A model generated the notes under the pieces. That model was not told where the DNA came from. It made no database searches and saw only the letters and a program-made list of their open reading frames with translations. Below are positions 1 through 7,027 of a DNA stretch of 19,538 bases, piece after piece (position 1 is the first letter of the stretch; each line of letters begins with the position of its first letter). The position numbers and the translations under genes are program-made. The DNA comes from an uncultured Collinsella sp. (lineage in GTDB: Bacteria > Actinomycetota > Coriobacteriia > Coriobacteriales > Coriobacteriaceae): positions 1 through 19,538 of the forward strand of contig CAADVE010000128.1 of NCBI GenBank assembly GCA_900752425.1. The letters run 5' to 3'.

Positions 1-3
1 CAT
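1..3 (-). CDS. Start codon of a minus-strand gene cut by the window edge
   Basis: Bases 3 to 1 read ATG on the minus strand. An AAGGAG Shine-Dalgarno sequence lies six bases upstream (positions 10-15), the same spacing used by other genes here. Only the start codon is inside, so no product can be named. It lies 171 bases downstream of the aldolase stop in the same direction, so it could belong to the same catabolic locus or be a separate unit. Confidence 0.6.
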
Positions 4-44
4 GTCGCTCTCCTTAGGAGATAAAAAACAACTACAGGAAATGA

Positions 45-67
45 AGGCTGCGTTATCGCCGCAGCTT
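45..67 (-). terminator. Short hairpin downstream of the aldolase, possible weak terminator
   Basis: GCTGCG (47-52) pairs with CGCAGC (60-65) around a 7-base loop, and A45/T67 extends the stem. On the minus strand the next 30 bases are T-rich, but the longest T run is about 20 bases past the stem, so this is not a canonical intrinsic terminator. It could instead be a leader structure for the gene that starts at position 3. Confidence 0.3.
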
Positions 68-69
68 GG

Positions 70-177
70 TAAAGGTTTCCCGGGTGCCCGAGGTTGGGGT
101 GAAAGCGGTCGGGCGTTGACCTAATGGGTCACGCTCGACCGCTTGAGCCCCAAGATCGGGTGCCCGGGGAAGCTTTA
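70..177. repeat. Near-perfect long palindrome / hairpin (about 45 pairs)
   Basis: Read by eye, 70-120 folds back on 128-177 with a 7-base loop (121-127). About 45 positions pair, with only a few mismatches (75/172, 92-93/154-155, 101-102/145-146) and one bulge (116). The ends read TAAAG and CTTTA, and the right end includes the stop codon of the aldolase gene. Five positions are G·T on the plus strand (78/169, 85/162, 86/161, 100/147, 112/135), so a plus-strand RNA would fold better than the minus-strand mRNA. There is no T tract after it on the minus strand, so it is not a standard terminator. It may be a MITE-like or REP-like element, or a structured RNA. Confidence 0.75.
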
Positions 178-1095
178 CAGGAGACCGTTGTCCTGGAGGA
201 CCTTCTTAATCGCCTCGACGTTCTCGCCGGTCATGGCCTTCACCGGGCGCGGCATGGTCGGGCTGTCGAAGATACCCATGAGGTTCATAGCGGTCTTGAA
301 GGCGCCGACGCCACCGGCATAGCCCTGGACGCCCGAGGTGACATCCCAGATGTGCGAAATCTCATTGAGGCGGTCCTGCTCGGCCTTGACGGTAGCCCAG
401 TCACCAGCCTGAGCGGCCTTCCACTGACGCACGTAGCCCTCGGGTTCAACGTTGGCGAGACCCGGGACAGAGCCGTCGGCGCCACCGAGGTAAGCGCCGT
501 CGACAACGACCTCGTGACCGGTGAGGATGCTCATCGGATGGCCGTTCTTCTCGTTCTCCTGAACGAGGTAGCGGAACGAGATGTCATCACCGGAGGAATC
601 CTTGACGCCAGCAAGGACGCCCTCGGCGCCGAGCTTGGCAAGGAGCTTCCAGGGGAGTTTGGTGTGAACGCAGACGGGAATGTCATAGGCAAAGATGGGC
701 AGGTCGAGTTCCTCGTGCAGGATGCGGAAATGCTCCTCGACCTCGGTCATGCCCTGCAGGGCATAGAACGGGCAGGTGGCGACGAGGGCATCGGCGCCCA
801 GCTCCTGAGCGACCTTGCCGTGCTCGATCATGCGCTCGGTCTCGGTATCGATGATGCCGACCAGAACAGGCACGCGGTGGTCGACGATACGGACGGCCTC
901 GGCGATAATCTGGCGACGGCGCTCGTCGGTGGAGAAGACGACCTCGCCCGAGGATCCCAGGAAGAACAGTCCATCGACGCCGGCGTCGATCATGCGGTTG
1001 ATGCTGCGCTCAAAGGAGACAACATCGAGCTGGTGATCTTCGGTATCGGGAACAACGACGGGAGGGATAACGCCGGTGAATTTCTGAGTTGCCAC
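175..1095 (-). CDS. DHDPS / N-acetylneuraminate lyase family aldolase
   Basis: Class I (Schiff-base) aldolase of the DapA/NanA superfamily, 306 aa, a single TIM barrel with no signal peptide. Seen: GSSGE at 47-51 (the GTTGE-type substrate-carboxylate loop), Tyr137 in YDIP, Schiff-base Lys165 in GVKDSSGD, and a GGADGSVPG glycine-rich turn near 204-212. The Tyr137/Lys165 numbering matches E. coli NanA as I recall it. The arginine that follows YNxPx in authentic DapA is absent (YDIPVCVHTK), so lysine synthesis is unlikely; a 2-keto sugar-acid or sialic-acid aldolase is more plausible. The start is GTG at 1095, because AAGGAG lies six bases upstream; the frame is open a further 28 codons without a comparable site. 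It is last in the importer/esterase cluster, 68 bases after the esterase paralogue. The substrate is inferred only. Confidence 0.85.
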   Translation of the reverse strand: MATQKFTGVIPPVVVPDTEDHQLDVVSFERSINRMIDAGVDGLFFLGSSGEVVFSTDERRRQIIAEAVRIVDHRVPVLVGIIDTETERMIEHGKVAQELGADALVATCPFYALQGMTEVEEHFRILHEELDLPIFAYDIPVCVHTKLPWKLLAKLGAEGVLAGVKDSSGDDISFRYLVQENEKNGHPMSILTGHEVVVDGAYLGGADGSVPGLANVEPEGYVRQWKAAQAGDWATVKAEQDRLNEISHIWDVTSGVQGYAGGVGAFKTAMNLMGIFDSPTMPRPVKAMTGENVEAIKKVLQDNGLL

Positions 1096-1119
1096 AAGAA
1101 TCTCCTTAGTTGTCTGGCG

Positions 1120-1164
1120 GGCGGCCCTGTGCCACCCACTCTTGTTGGCAGTGTCCAGGCCGCC
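1120..1164 (-). other. Intercistronic hairpin between esterase paralogue and aldolase
   Basis: GGCGGCC (1120-1126) and GGCCGCC (1158-1164) form a perfect 7-bp GC stem with a 31-base loop. It starts at the stop codon of the esterase paralogue and ends upstream of the aldolase ribosome site. It may stabilise or separate the cistrons. No T tract follows. Confidence 0.4.
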
Positions 1165-2015
1165 TAGGCCAAAGAACACGGATAGAACGTTTGGTTAAAA
1201 AAGTCGACGACTTCGTTTTCGAACGCATTGATGCGCTCGTGAGCGTATTTGGCATAGATGATATGCCTCCGGTCACACTCAAGACCGTTGAATACGGCAA
1301 ACTGATCCTTGGGATCGCTCACGGTATCCATAAGCGATGTGCCCATGAGCACCGATCCGCGCACCCGAGACGACAGCGCCTCGAGGCCGCCAGGAAGCGG
1401 ATTGGCAACCGCCGTGCAGGCGAGGCCCCGCTCGTCCAGAGCAGAAACCGCCAGCGCGACTCCGCCGCCAAGACCCTCGCCCCATGCAAAGATGCGGTCG
1501 GGGTCCATGCCATCAAGATTGCGCGCCACCTTCGCCAGCGCGCAACCCCAACGGACGCGCTCGACAAAAGCGGGCGAAGAAATCCCCCGCTGCAGGTCGT
1601 TCGCACCAGCAACATCGTCATCCAGCGCGAGGACGGCATACCCCATGGCGGCAAATCTCGTCATGTGATGCCAGCCGCGCACAGGCCGATCGATGTCGTG
1701 GAACATCAGGCACAGCGGCACGCGCTCAGATACTCGGGCACGACCGACAGGCTCGATCAAACGAGCGTGAATCGCATCGTCACCGCGCTCAAAGGACACC
1801 TCCGAGTAACGGGCGCAGGGGTTAACAAAGTCAATCGCCGTAATGGCCAGGCCTTGAATCTTAAGATTCGAAGCGCATGTCTCTAAATCGGAAACATCTG
1901 CTTGGACATCACCGCGCCAGTCCCGATATTCTGCGAGCCTTGACGAAACCGTTCCAGGAATTCCCACGAGTCCGGGGACAATCAGCTCGTCAACATTGCT
2001 CTCGCACTTAGACAT
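1164..2015 (-). CDS. AXE1-family esterase paralogue lacking the nucleophilic serine (probable pseudoenzyme)
   Basis: A 283-aa alpha/beta-hydrolase related to the gene just upstream. Aligned by eye, the C-terminal block SVLMGT..MDTVSDP..QFAVFNGLECDRRH matches VLFGT..ADIVCPP..QFAVYNNLTCEKRH of the neighbour. The nucleophile elbow, GASQGGG in the neighbour, is here GEGLGGG (179-185), so the serine is Gly181. Asp230 and His259 of the triad are kept. The stretch between elbow and Asp is about 42 residues shorter than in the neighbour, which is why the protein is short. The ATG overlaps the upstream stop by 8 bases and GGAGGGGAGG lies just before it, so translation is coupled. There is no frameshift or stop, so it is maintained as a protein. 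It could be a regulatory or binding partner, or an esterase with a relocated nucleophile. No signal peptide is seen. Confidence 0.75.
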   Translation of the reverse strand: MSKCESNVDELIVPGLVGIPGTVSSRLAEYRDWRGDVQADVSDLETCASNLKIQGLAITAIDFVNPCARYSEVSFERGDDAIHARLIEPVGRARVSERVPLCLMFHDIDRPVRGWHHMTRFAAMGYAVLALDDDVAGANDLQRGISSPAFVERVRWGCALAKVARNLDGMDPDRIFAWGEGLGGGVALAVSALDERGLACTAVANPLPGGLEALSSRVRGSVLMGTSLMDTVSDPKDQFAVFNGLECDRRHIIYAKYAHERINAFENEVVDFFNQTFYPCSLA

Positions 2016-2985
2016 GAGCCTCCCCTCCCTTGCAGAAAAACGGAATGATCAGATCGTCAAAATCCTGAATCTCCTCGTGGCCAAAGCCTTCAAAGAACTC
2101 ATGACGCTTTTCGCAGGTCAGATTGTTATAGACCGCAAACTGCGTCGCTGGCGGACAGACGATATCGGCTGTGCCGGTGCCAAACAGCACGGGGCATTTG
2201 ACCATAGGGGCAAAGTTCTTGGAATCGAAGTACGCCAGCTTGGCATAGGCTTCGTCAATACGAGTCGAGTCCTCGTCAAACCAGCGAGACCAATAGCGCA
2301 GGCCCTCGTAGGCAATGTCGTCGGCATCCAAATCCCAGACCAGGCGGAAATCTGACAGGAAGGGATAGAGGATGGCGGCGCGATTGATAAGCTCGCTGTT
2401 AAGTGCACAGATCGCAATGCCCAAACCGCCGCCCTGCGACGCTCCGTTCACAAACACGCGGGCAAGATCGATGCCCTCGAGCTCGCGAACGATACGGCAC
2501 AGGATGCGAATATCTTGGTGCAAGCGGACATAGTAGAGGTTGGCCGGGTCGCCGTCGATACCGGCGACGATATGCCCGGCAACCGTTGTGCCCTCAAATC
2601 CACCAATGTCCTCGGAGGGACCTCCTTGGCCGGGGCAGTCGAGGGCGATGAGCGCCATGCCCATGCCCGCAAACGACGCCTGCTCAAACCAGCTGCGGCT
2701 TGCACCCGGATACCCATGAAACTGAAGCACCAATGGCACGGGCTCGTCCGAGACGGGTTTAAGGTACTTGGCATGCAGGCGAGCGCCACACATGCCGGTA
2801 TACCAGAGGTCGAAAAGCTGGCAGGTCACGGCATCGGTGACCGATGCCGTCTCGATCGCATAGTCAAGCCCGACGGCGTCGGCCTCGGCCATGCGATCCT
2901 TCCAAAAGAGATCGAAATCCGATGGACGGGGCATGGCGCCTCGATATTCACCAAATTGATGTTGAAGCTCCTGAGCACTTGGCAT
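2008..2985 (-). CDS. AXE1-family acetyl esterase (acetylxylan esterase / cephalosporin-C deacetylase type)
   Basis: A 325-aa cytoplasmic esterase of CE7/AXE1 type, which removes acetyl groups from short acylated sugars and similar small molecules. Seen: oxyanion-region motif QFHGYPG (88-94), nucleophile elbow GASQGGG with Ser183, acid Asp274 in GTADIVCPP, and His303 in GFGHEE. Spacing and length agree with the family (the B. subtilis enzyme is about 318 aa). The start is uncertain. ATG at 2985 gives the family-like N terminus, but its best purine run (AAAGG) is 15 bases away. A TTG at 3000 is in frame but abuts that same run. The gene follows the importer ATPase by 80 bases with a hairpin between, and overlaps the next esterase-like gene by 8 bases. 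The absence of a signal peptide suggests deacetylation after import. Confidence 0.88.
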   Translation of the reverse strand: MPSAQELQHQFGEYRGAMPRPSDFDLFWKDRMAEADAVGLDYAIETASVTDAVTCQLFDLWYTGMCGARLHAKYLKPVSDEPVPLVLQFHGYPGASRSWFEQASFAGMGMALIALDCPGQGGPSEDIGGFEGTTVAGHIVAGIDGDPANLYYVRLHQDIRILCRIVRELEGIDLARVFVNGASQGGGLGIAICALNSELINRAAILYPFLSDFRLVWDLDADDIAYEGLRYWSRWFDEDSTRIDEAYAKLAYFDSKNFAPMVKCPVLFGTGTADIVCPPATQFAVYNNLTCEKRHEFFEGFGHEEIQDFDDLIIPFFCKGGEAHV

Positions 2986-3021
2986 GGCTCGTGAACCCAA
3001 CCTTTCGAAATCGCAACGGAG

Positions 3022-3049
3022 GTGCGCCCGGCAAGGGAACCGGGCGCAC
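3022..3049 (-). terminator. Perfect 10-bp GC hairpin between importer genes and esterase
   Basis: GTGCGCCCGG (3022-3031) pairs exactly with CCGGGCGCAC (3040-3049) around an 8-base loop. It lies between the stop of the second importer ATPase (3066) and the esterase start. No T run follows on the minus strand, so read-through is likely. It is best regarded as an attenuating or 3'-protecting stem-loop inside the operon. Confidence 0.6.
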
Positions 3050-3065
3050 GGGAGGGAAAGCGAGG

Positions 3066-3893
3066 CTACTCGCCGAGCTTGGGATGCAGCAGCGACGGCG
3101 CAGCGCCGAGCAGCATCTTGGTGTAGGGGTCCTGGGGATGCTGGAAGACCTGCTTGGCCTCGCCCTGCTCGACGATCCTGCCGCCATTCATAACGATGAT
3201 GTCGTCAGAGATATAGCGGACCGTCTGGATGTCATGGCTGATGAACACCATGGCCAGGCCGAGCTCCTTCTTAAGGTCGGTCAGCAGGTTCAGAATCTGC
3301 GCACGGACCGAAACGTCCAGAGCCGAGGTGGGCTCGTCGGCGATGATGGCATCGGGGTTCAGCGACAGGGCACGGGCAATTGCGACGCGCTGGCGCTGGC
3401 CGCCCGAAAGCTGGCCGGGAAGAACCTCGGCAGCGGAGCTGGGCAGACCGGTGAGCTCCAAGAGTTCCTTGACGCGCTTCTCCTGCTCGGCCTCGGTACC
3501 CAGGTTGTGGACGCGCATGGGGTCGAGCAGCTGCTCGCGAACAACCATGCGGGGGTTGAGCGCCGTGGCCGGGTTCTGGAACACGACCGAGATGACGCGA
3601 CCCATGTGGCGACGGTCCTCGGCGGTACGTTTGGTAACGTCCTTGCCCTTAAAGTAGACCTTGCCGCTCGTGGGGGCCTGCAGGCCGCACATGACGTTGG
3701 CGGTGGTGGACTTACCGCAACCGGACTCGCCGACGATGCCGATCGTCTGACCGGGCATGAGCTTAATCGTTACACCCTGGACGGCGTGAACCAGGTTGGG
3801 GTGCAGAATCGAGCCGGTACGGGTCCTAAAGGTGACGTGGACGTCATCAAGGAAGATGATCGGCTCGACGCCGTTGACTGCGGTCTCGCTCAT
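3066..3893 (-). CDS. Opp/Dpp-type ABC importer ATP-binding protein (second ATPase)
   Basis: A 275-aa nucleotide-binding domain that would pair with the ATPase half of the fusion protein encoded just upstream to drive solute import. Seen: Walker A GESGCGKS (55-62), Q-loop Gln106, signature LSGGQRQ (162-168), Walker B AIIADE (182-187), switch His220, and the Opp-class motif HPQDPYTK near 252-259. It stops soon after DPYT, at LLHPKLGE. It is therefore shorter than typical DppF/OppF (over 300 aa) and lacks the C-terminal cysteine segment of that class. The ATG directly abuts the upstream TAG. GGAGGTGA lies inside the end of the previous gene, so translation is coupled. The substrate of the complex is unknown. 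Confidence 0.93.
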   Translation of the reverse strand: MSETAVNGVEPIIFLDDVHVTFRTRTGSILHPNLVHAVQGVTIKLMPGQTIGIVGESGCGKSTTANVMCGLQAPTSGKVYFKGKDVTKRTAEDRRHMGRVISVVFQNPATALNPRMVVREQLLDPMRVHNLGTEAEQEKRVKELLELTGLPSSAAEVLPGQLSGGQRQRVAIARALSLNPDAIIADEPTSALDVSVRAQILNLLTDLKKELGLAMVFISHDIQTVRYISDDIIVMNGGRIVEQGEAKQVFQHPQDPYTKMLLGAAPSLLHPKLGE

Positions 3894-5909
3894 CTACATC
3901 ACCTCCGCGTGAGGGGTCAAACCATTTGCCTTGAGCACCTCGTCGGGGAGCTCGGAATAGAAGTGCTCGGTGCCGGGCACGCGCTTGAAGACCGGACGGG
4001 TGTCCAGGCCAATACGCGGATGGCTCGAGCGGGGCGCGAAGCGATCGCCCTTGGGGAAATCGCGCGGGCTCGGAACGGCGCCGGGCACCTGGTGCAGGCG
4101 ACCCGAACCGCTCTCGATGGACAGAACGGAACCCAGAAGACCGCGGGTGTACTCGTGGATCGGGTTGGTGAGCAGCTCCTTGGTGGGTGCCTGCTCGATA
4201 ACCTGACCGGCGTACATAACCGTGATGTTATGGGCAACCTCGGCGACCAGAGCCAGGTCATGCGAAACGAAGATCATGGCAAAGCCGAGCTTGGCCTGAA
4301 GATCGTTGAGCAGCTTGATGACCTGCTTCTGGACGGTAACGTCCAGAGCGGTCGTGGGCTCGTCGCAGATGACCAGCTTGGGGTCGCGGGTAAGGGCCAT
4401 AGCGATCAGGACACGCTGACGCTGGCCGCCGGAAAGCTCGTGCGGATAGCTCTCGAGCGTGCGCTTGGGATCGAGGCCGACGAGCTCCAGGAGCTCCTCG
4501 GCGCTGCGGGTTCCGCCGCGCTTGGTGAGCTGCTTCATCTGGGCAGAGATGAGCATGGAGGGATTAAGCGAGGACAGGGCGTCCTGATAGACCATGGCGA
4601 TATCGGTACCGCGCAGGCCGAACCACTCCTTCTTGCTCATCTTGAGCAGGTCGCGGCCCTCCCAGAGAACCTCGCCGGAAAGATGCTCGTCATCGTCGGT
4701 CAGGCCCATGATGGCCAGCGTGGTGATGGACTTACCGCAACCGGACTCGCCCACCAGGCCCATGGTCTGACCAGGACGAACGTCAAAGTTGACATGGTCG
4801 ACGACGTTGATATCACCGTGATGCTCAAACTGGATGCAGAAGTCACGGACCGAGAGAATCGGCTCAACGGACTCGTCGGGCACGTGGCGATCGTCACGCT
4901 TGAGCTCGACATCGCGCAGGGCGCCAAGGCGAGCGGAGAGGGACTGGGCCTGCTCCTTGTAGGCGCGAACGGGGTCGGAGACCAGCAGGTCGGCCTCGCG
5001 ACGCTTGGAGGAATCGGTAGGATCCAGGGCAGCGGAGGGAGCAGCGGCCATGGCGTCGGTAATGCCCTCGGAGAGGATGTTGAGTGCCAGGCAGGTGATC
5101 ATGATGGCCAGGCCCGGGAACAGCGCCTGCCACCAACGGCCGGCGAGCACGCCGCCGCGGGCGTCGGCGAGAATGTTGCCCCAGGTAGCGGTGGGCTCCT
5201 GGATACCAGCGCCGATGAAGGTCAGCGAGGCCTCGAAGATGATGGCGTCGGCGACCAGGGTAACGGTGAAGACCATGATCGGGGCGATGCAGTTACGCAG
5301 AACATGCTTGATCAAAATCCACGGAGCCTTGGCGCCGGAAACGATGACCGCGCGGACATAGTCCTCGCCGTACTCGGACACGATGTTGGCGCGCACGATA
5401 CGGGCAATCTGCGGAGTGTACATAAAGCCGATGGCGAAGATGATCGACGGCACGGAGTTGCCCAGGATGGAGACGAAGACGGCCGCGAGGGCGATGCCCG
5501 GGATGGACATGATGATGTCCAGGATACGCATGATCGTCTCGGAGACGGCCTTGCGCGAAACCGCTGCAAGGGCGCCCACGACCGAGCCGCAGACCAGAGC
5601 CATGGCAGTGGCGCCAAAGCCGATAATCAGCGAGTAACGACCACCGTAGAGCATACGCGACAGAATGTCGCGACCCTTATCGTCAGTACCGAAGATAAAT
5701 CCGTTGCCGGGAGCCTGGCGAGCCGTAAAGATCTCGACCGGGCTATAGGGGGCAAGAAGGGGCGCCAGGATCGCAGTCAGGGCGACCAGCACCAGCACGA
5801 CGGCGGCAATCTTAGAAGACAACGTCATCTTCTTCCAGCCACCGAGCTTGAGCCCCTTGGAGGCAGCCTTCTCGAGCTGCTCGGTTTGCTTCTCTCGAAT
5901 CTTTACCAT
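3894..5909 (-). CDS. Fused ABC importer permease (DppC-type) and ATP-binding protein (DppD-type)
   Basis: A 671-aa inner-membrane subunit that joins two proteins usually made separately. Residues about 30-290 are the permease: first membrane segment near 34-54, DppC-type GTDDKGRD (75-82), further segments near 93-118, 139-163, 208-230 and 262-282, and the cytoplasmic EAA loop around 190-212 (SGAKAPWILIKHVLRN). A roughly 60-residue charged linker follows. The ATPase covers about 350-600: Walker A GESGCGKS (387-394), Gln442, signature LSGGQRQ (492-498), Walker B VICDE (513-517), His550. The C-terminal tail holds GDRFAPRS (621-628), where Dpp/Opp ATPases usually read GCRFAPRC, so these Fe-S-type cysteines are missing. 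The frame is continuous through the join, so the fusion is real unless there is an assembly error. The start lies 3 bases after the upstream permease stop. Confidence 0.93.
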   Translation of the reverse strand: MVKIREKQTEQLEKAASKGLKLGGWKKMTLSSKIAAVVLVLVALTAILAPLLAPYSPVEIFTARQAPGNGFIFGTDDKGRDILSRMLYGGRYSLIIGFGATAMALVCGSVVGALAAVSRKAVSETIMRILDIIMSIPGIALAAVFVSILGNSVPSIIFAIGFMYTPQIARIVRANIVSEYGEDYVRAVIVSGAKAPWILIKHVLRNCIAPIMVFTVTLVADAIIFEASLTFIGAGIQEPTATWGNILADARGGVLAGRWWQALFPGLAIMITCLALNILSEGITDAMAAAPSAALDPTDSSKRREADLLVSDPVRAYKEQAQSLSARLGALRDVELKRDDRHVPDESVEPILSVRDFCIQFEHHGDINVVDHVNFDVRPGQTMGLVGESGCGKSITTLAIMGLTDDDEHLSGEVLWEGRDLLKMSKKEWFGLRGTDIAMVYQDALSSLNPSMLISAQMKQLTKRGGTRSAEELLELVGLDPKRTLESYPHELSGGQRQRVLIAMALTRDPKLVICDEPTTALDVTVQKQVIKLLNDLQAKLGFAMIFVSHDLALVAEVAHNITVMYAGQVIEQAPTKELLTNPIHEYTRGLLGSVLSIESGSGRLHQVPGAVPSPRDFPKGDRFAPRSSHPRIGLDTRPVFKRVPGTEHFYSELPDEVLKANGLTPHAEVM

Positions 5910-5912
5910 AAT

Positions 5913-6869
5913 CTACACCGTCCTGATGCGCGGGTTGATGAGCAGGTAGAGCATGTCAACCACGATGTTGATGATGATGAAGGCAAGAGCAACGACGATA
6001 ACGACGCCCTGAACCAGGTTCGCCTCGTTGCCCTGAACGCCCTGCAGAATCGCGGTGCCCATGCCGGGGAGGTTGAAGATAACCTCGATGACGACGGCGC
6101 CGCCCATGAGGTAACCGATCTTAAGACCGAGGGTGGTGACCGGGGTGATCAGCGCATTGCGAAGAACGTTGATGCCGACGACGACCTTCTCGGGAACGCC
6201 GGCGCCGCGAGCCATACGGACATAGTCCTTGTCGAGCTCCTCGACCATGGCGGTACGCACGATACGAGTCATCTGGCCCGTCAGCGGAAATGCCAAGGCG
6301 ATAGCGGGCATGATCATACGTCCCAGATAGCCAACCGGATTCGTGGTGAAGTGAGGCAGAGCACCGGACGCCGGGAGCACCTTAAGGTAGGAAGAGAACA
6401 GCAGAATCAACAGAACGGCAAGCCAGAACGACGGGGTTGCCAAGCCGGCGATGGAAAAGACGCGGATCACTTGGTCCGGCCATTTGTCGCGATACAGTGC
6501 CGCGATGACGCCGAGCAAAAACGAAACGACCGCACCGATAGCAAGACCGATAAAGGTCAGCTGCATCGTGACGGGCAGGGCCGTGGAGATGCGCTTGGCA
6601 ACGGAGTTGCGAGCAGCACCATAGGTGCCCATGTCGCCATGGATCAGATCGCCCATATAGCGCACGTAGCGCACGGGCCAGGGGTCGTCCAGACCATACT
6701 TCTCATGGTACTCGGCAACCGCCTCGGGCGAGGCACCGTCACCCAACGCCGTGTAGGCGGGGGCGGGCTTGGAGAACGACATAAGGAAGAACACCAGGAC
6801 GGTGACGCCCAATGCCATGATCGGCAGCGCCACAAGACGCCTTCCAATCAAACGTAGCAAGTTGTTCAC
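5913..6869 (-). CDS. Opp/Dpp-type ABC importer permease (DppB-type)
   Basis: A 318-aa integral membrane permease, partner of the permease half of the fusion protein. Seen: N-terminal membrane segment near 12-32 (LVALPIMALGVTVLVFFLMS), then an external region with the DppB-type YHEKYGLDDPWPVRYV (about 54-69), further segments near 95-125, 133-160 and 175-200, and the EAA loop with RMARGAGVPEKVV. The usual family length is 300-340. I chose GTG at 6869 because AAGGGGAG lies just upstream; a TTG 11 codons earlier has no ribosome site. A 157-base hairpin-rich gap separates it from the lipoprotein gene, unlike the tight junctions that follow. This suggests lower expression of the membrane parts than of the binding protein. 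Confidence 0.93.
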   Translation of the reverse strand: MNNLLRLIGRRLVALPIMALGVTVLVFFLMSFSKPAPAYTALGDGASPEAVAEYHEKYGLDDPWPVRYVRYMGDLIHGDMGTYGAARNSVAKRISTALPVTMQLTFIGLAIGAVVSFLLGVIAALYRDKWPDQVIRVFSIAGLATPSFWLAVLLILLFSSYLKVLPASGALPHFTTNPVGYLGRMIMPAIALAFPLTGQMTRIVRTAMVEELDKDYVRMARGAGVPEKVVVGINVLRNALITPVTTLGLKIGYLMGGAVVIEVIFNLPGMGTAILQGVQGNEANLVQGVVIVVALAFIIINIVVDMLYLLINPRIRTV

Positions 6870-6909
6870 GTTCTCTCCCCTTTCTTTTGTCGGTAGGACC
6901 AACTGGTAT

Positions 6910-6927
6910 ATGAGTACGGATACTCAT
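6910..6927 (-). promoter_or_regulatory. Perfect 7-4-7 inverted repeat in the gap before the permease gene
   Basis: ATGAGTA (6910-6916) and TACTCAT (6921-6927) are exact complements around CGGA. It lies about 40 bases upstream of the permease start. It could be an RNA hairpin or a small operator. It is one of four stem-forming stretches in this gap. Confidence 0.4.
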
Positions 6928-6930
6928 TAC

Positions 6931-6964
6931 AAGACCCGAGCGACATCGTTGCCGCCCGGGTCTT
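6931..6964 (-). terminator. Strong intercistronic stem-loop after the binding-protein gene
   Basis: AAGACCCG (6931-6938) pairs with CGGGTCTT (6957-6964), and a further GCG/CGC extends the stem past one mismatch. The T-rich flank (TTTGTTT) is on the plus-strand side. On the minus strand the stem is followed by GTAATGAG, so termination there should be partial. Such stems between a binding-protein gene and its permease genes commonly keep the first gene more abundant. Confidence 0.55.
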
Positions 6965-6977
6965 TGTTTCAACTATG

Positions 6978-7027
6978 AGGATACGGTCCCAACGGCCGAC
7001 ATCCTGCATACAGACTCAAGCGAGTCT
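6978..7027 (-). other. Two further small stems directly after the binding-protein stop
   Basis: AGACTC (7012-7017) and GAGTCT (7022-7027) form a perfect 6-bp stem with loop AAGC, and it includes the last base of the stop codon. Next, AGGAT (6978-6982) pairs with ATCCT (7001-7005), with inner CGG/GCC pairs. With the two downstream stems this makes a continuous structured 3' end. Confidence 0.4.

Noticed and set aside
12..38. T-rich stretch on the minus strand considered as the terminator tail of the aldolase
   Set aside because: The T run lies too far from either hairpin and directly precedes the ribosome site of the next gene; treated as leader sequence.
1096..1179. 28-codon N-terminal extension of the aldolase
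   Set aside because: No ribosome site for it, and AAGGAG sits correctly before GTG 1095, where the family N terminus begins.
2844..6857. A 4-kb open frame on the plus strand opposite the importer genes
   Set aside because: It is antisense to three clear ABC genes; its translation is low-complexity (Gly/Asp/His/Gln-rich) with no family motif, as expected from GC-rich codon bias on the opposite strand.
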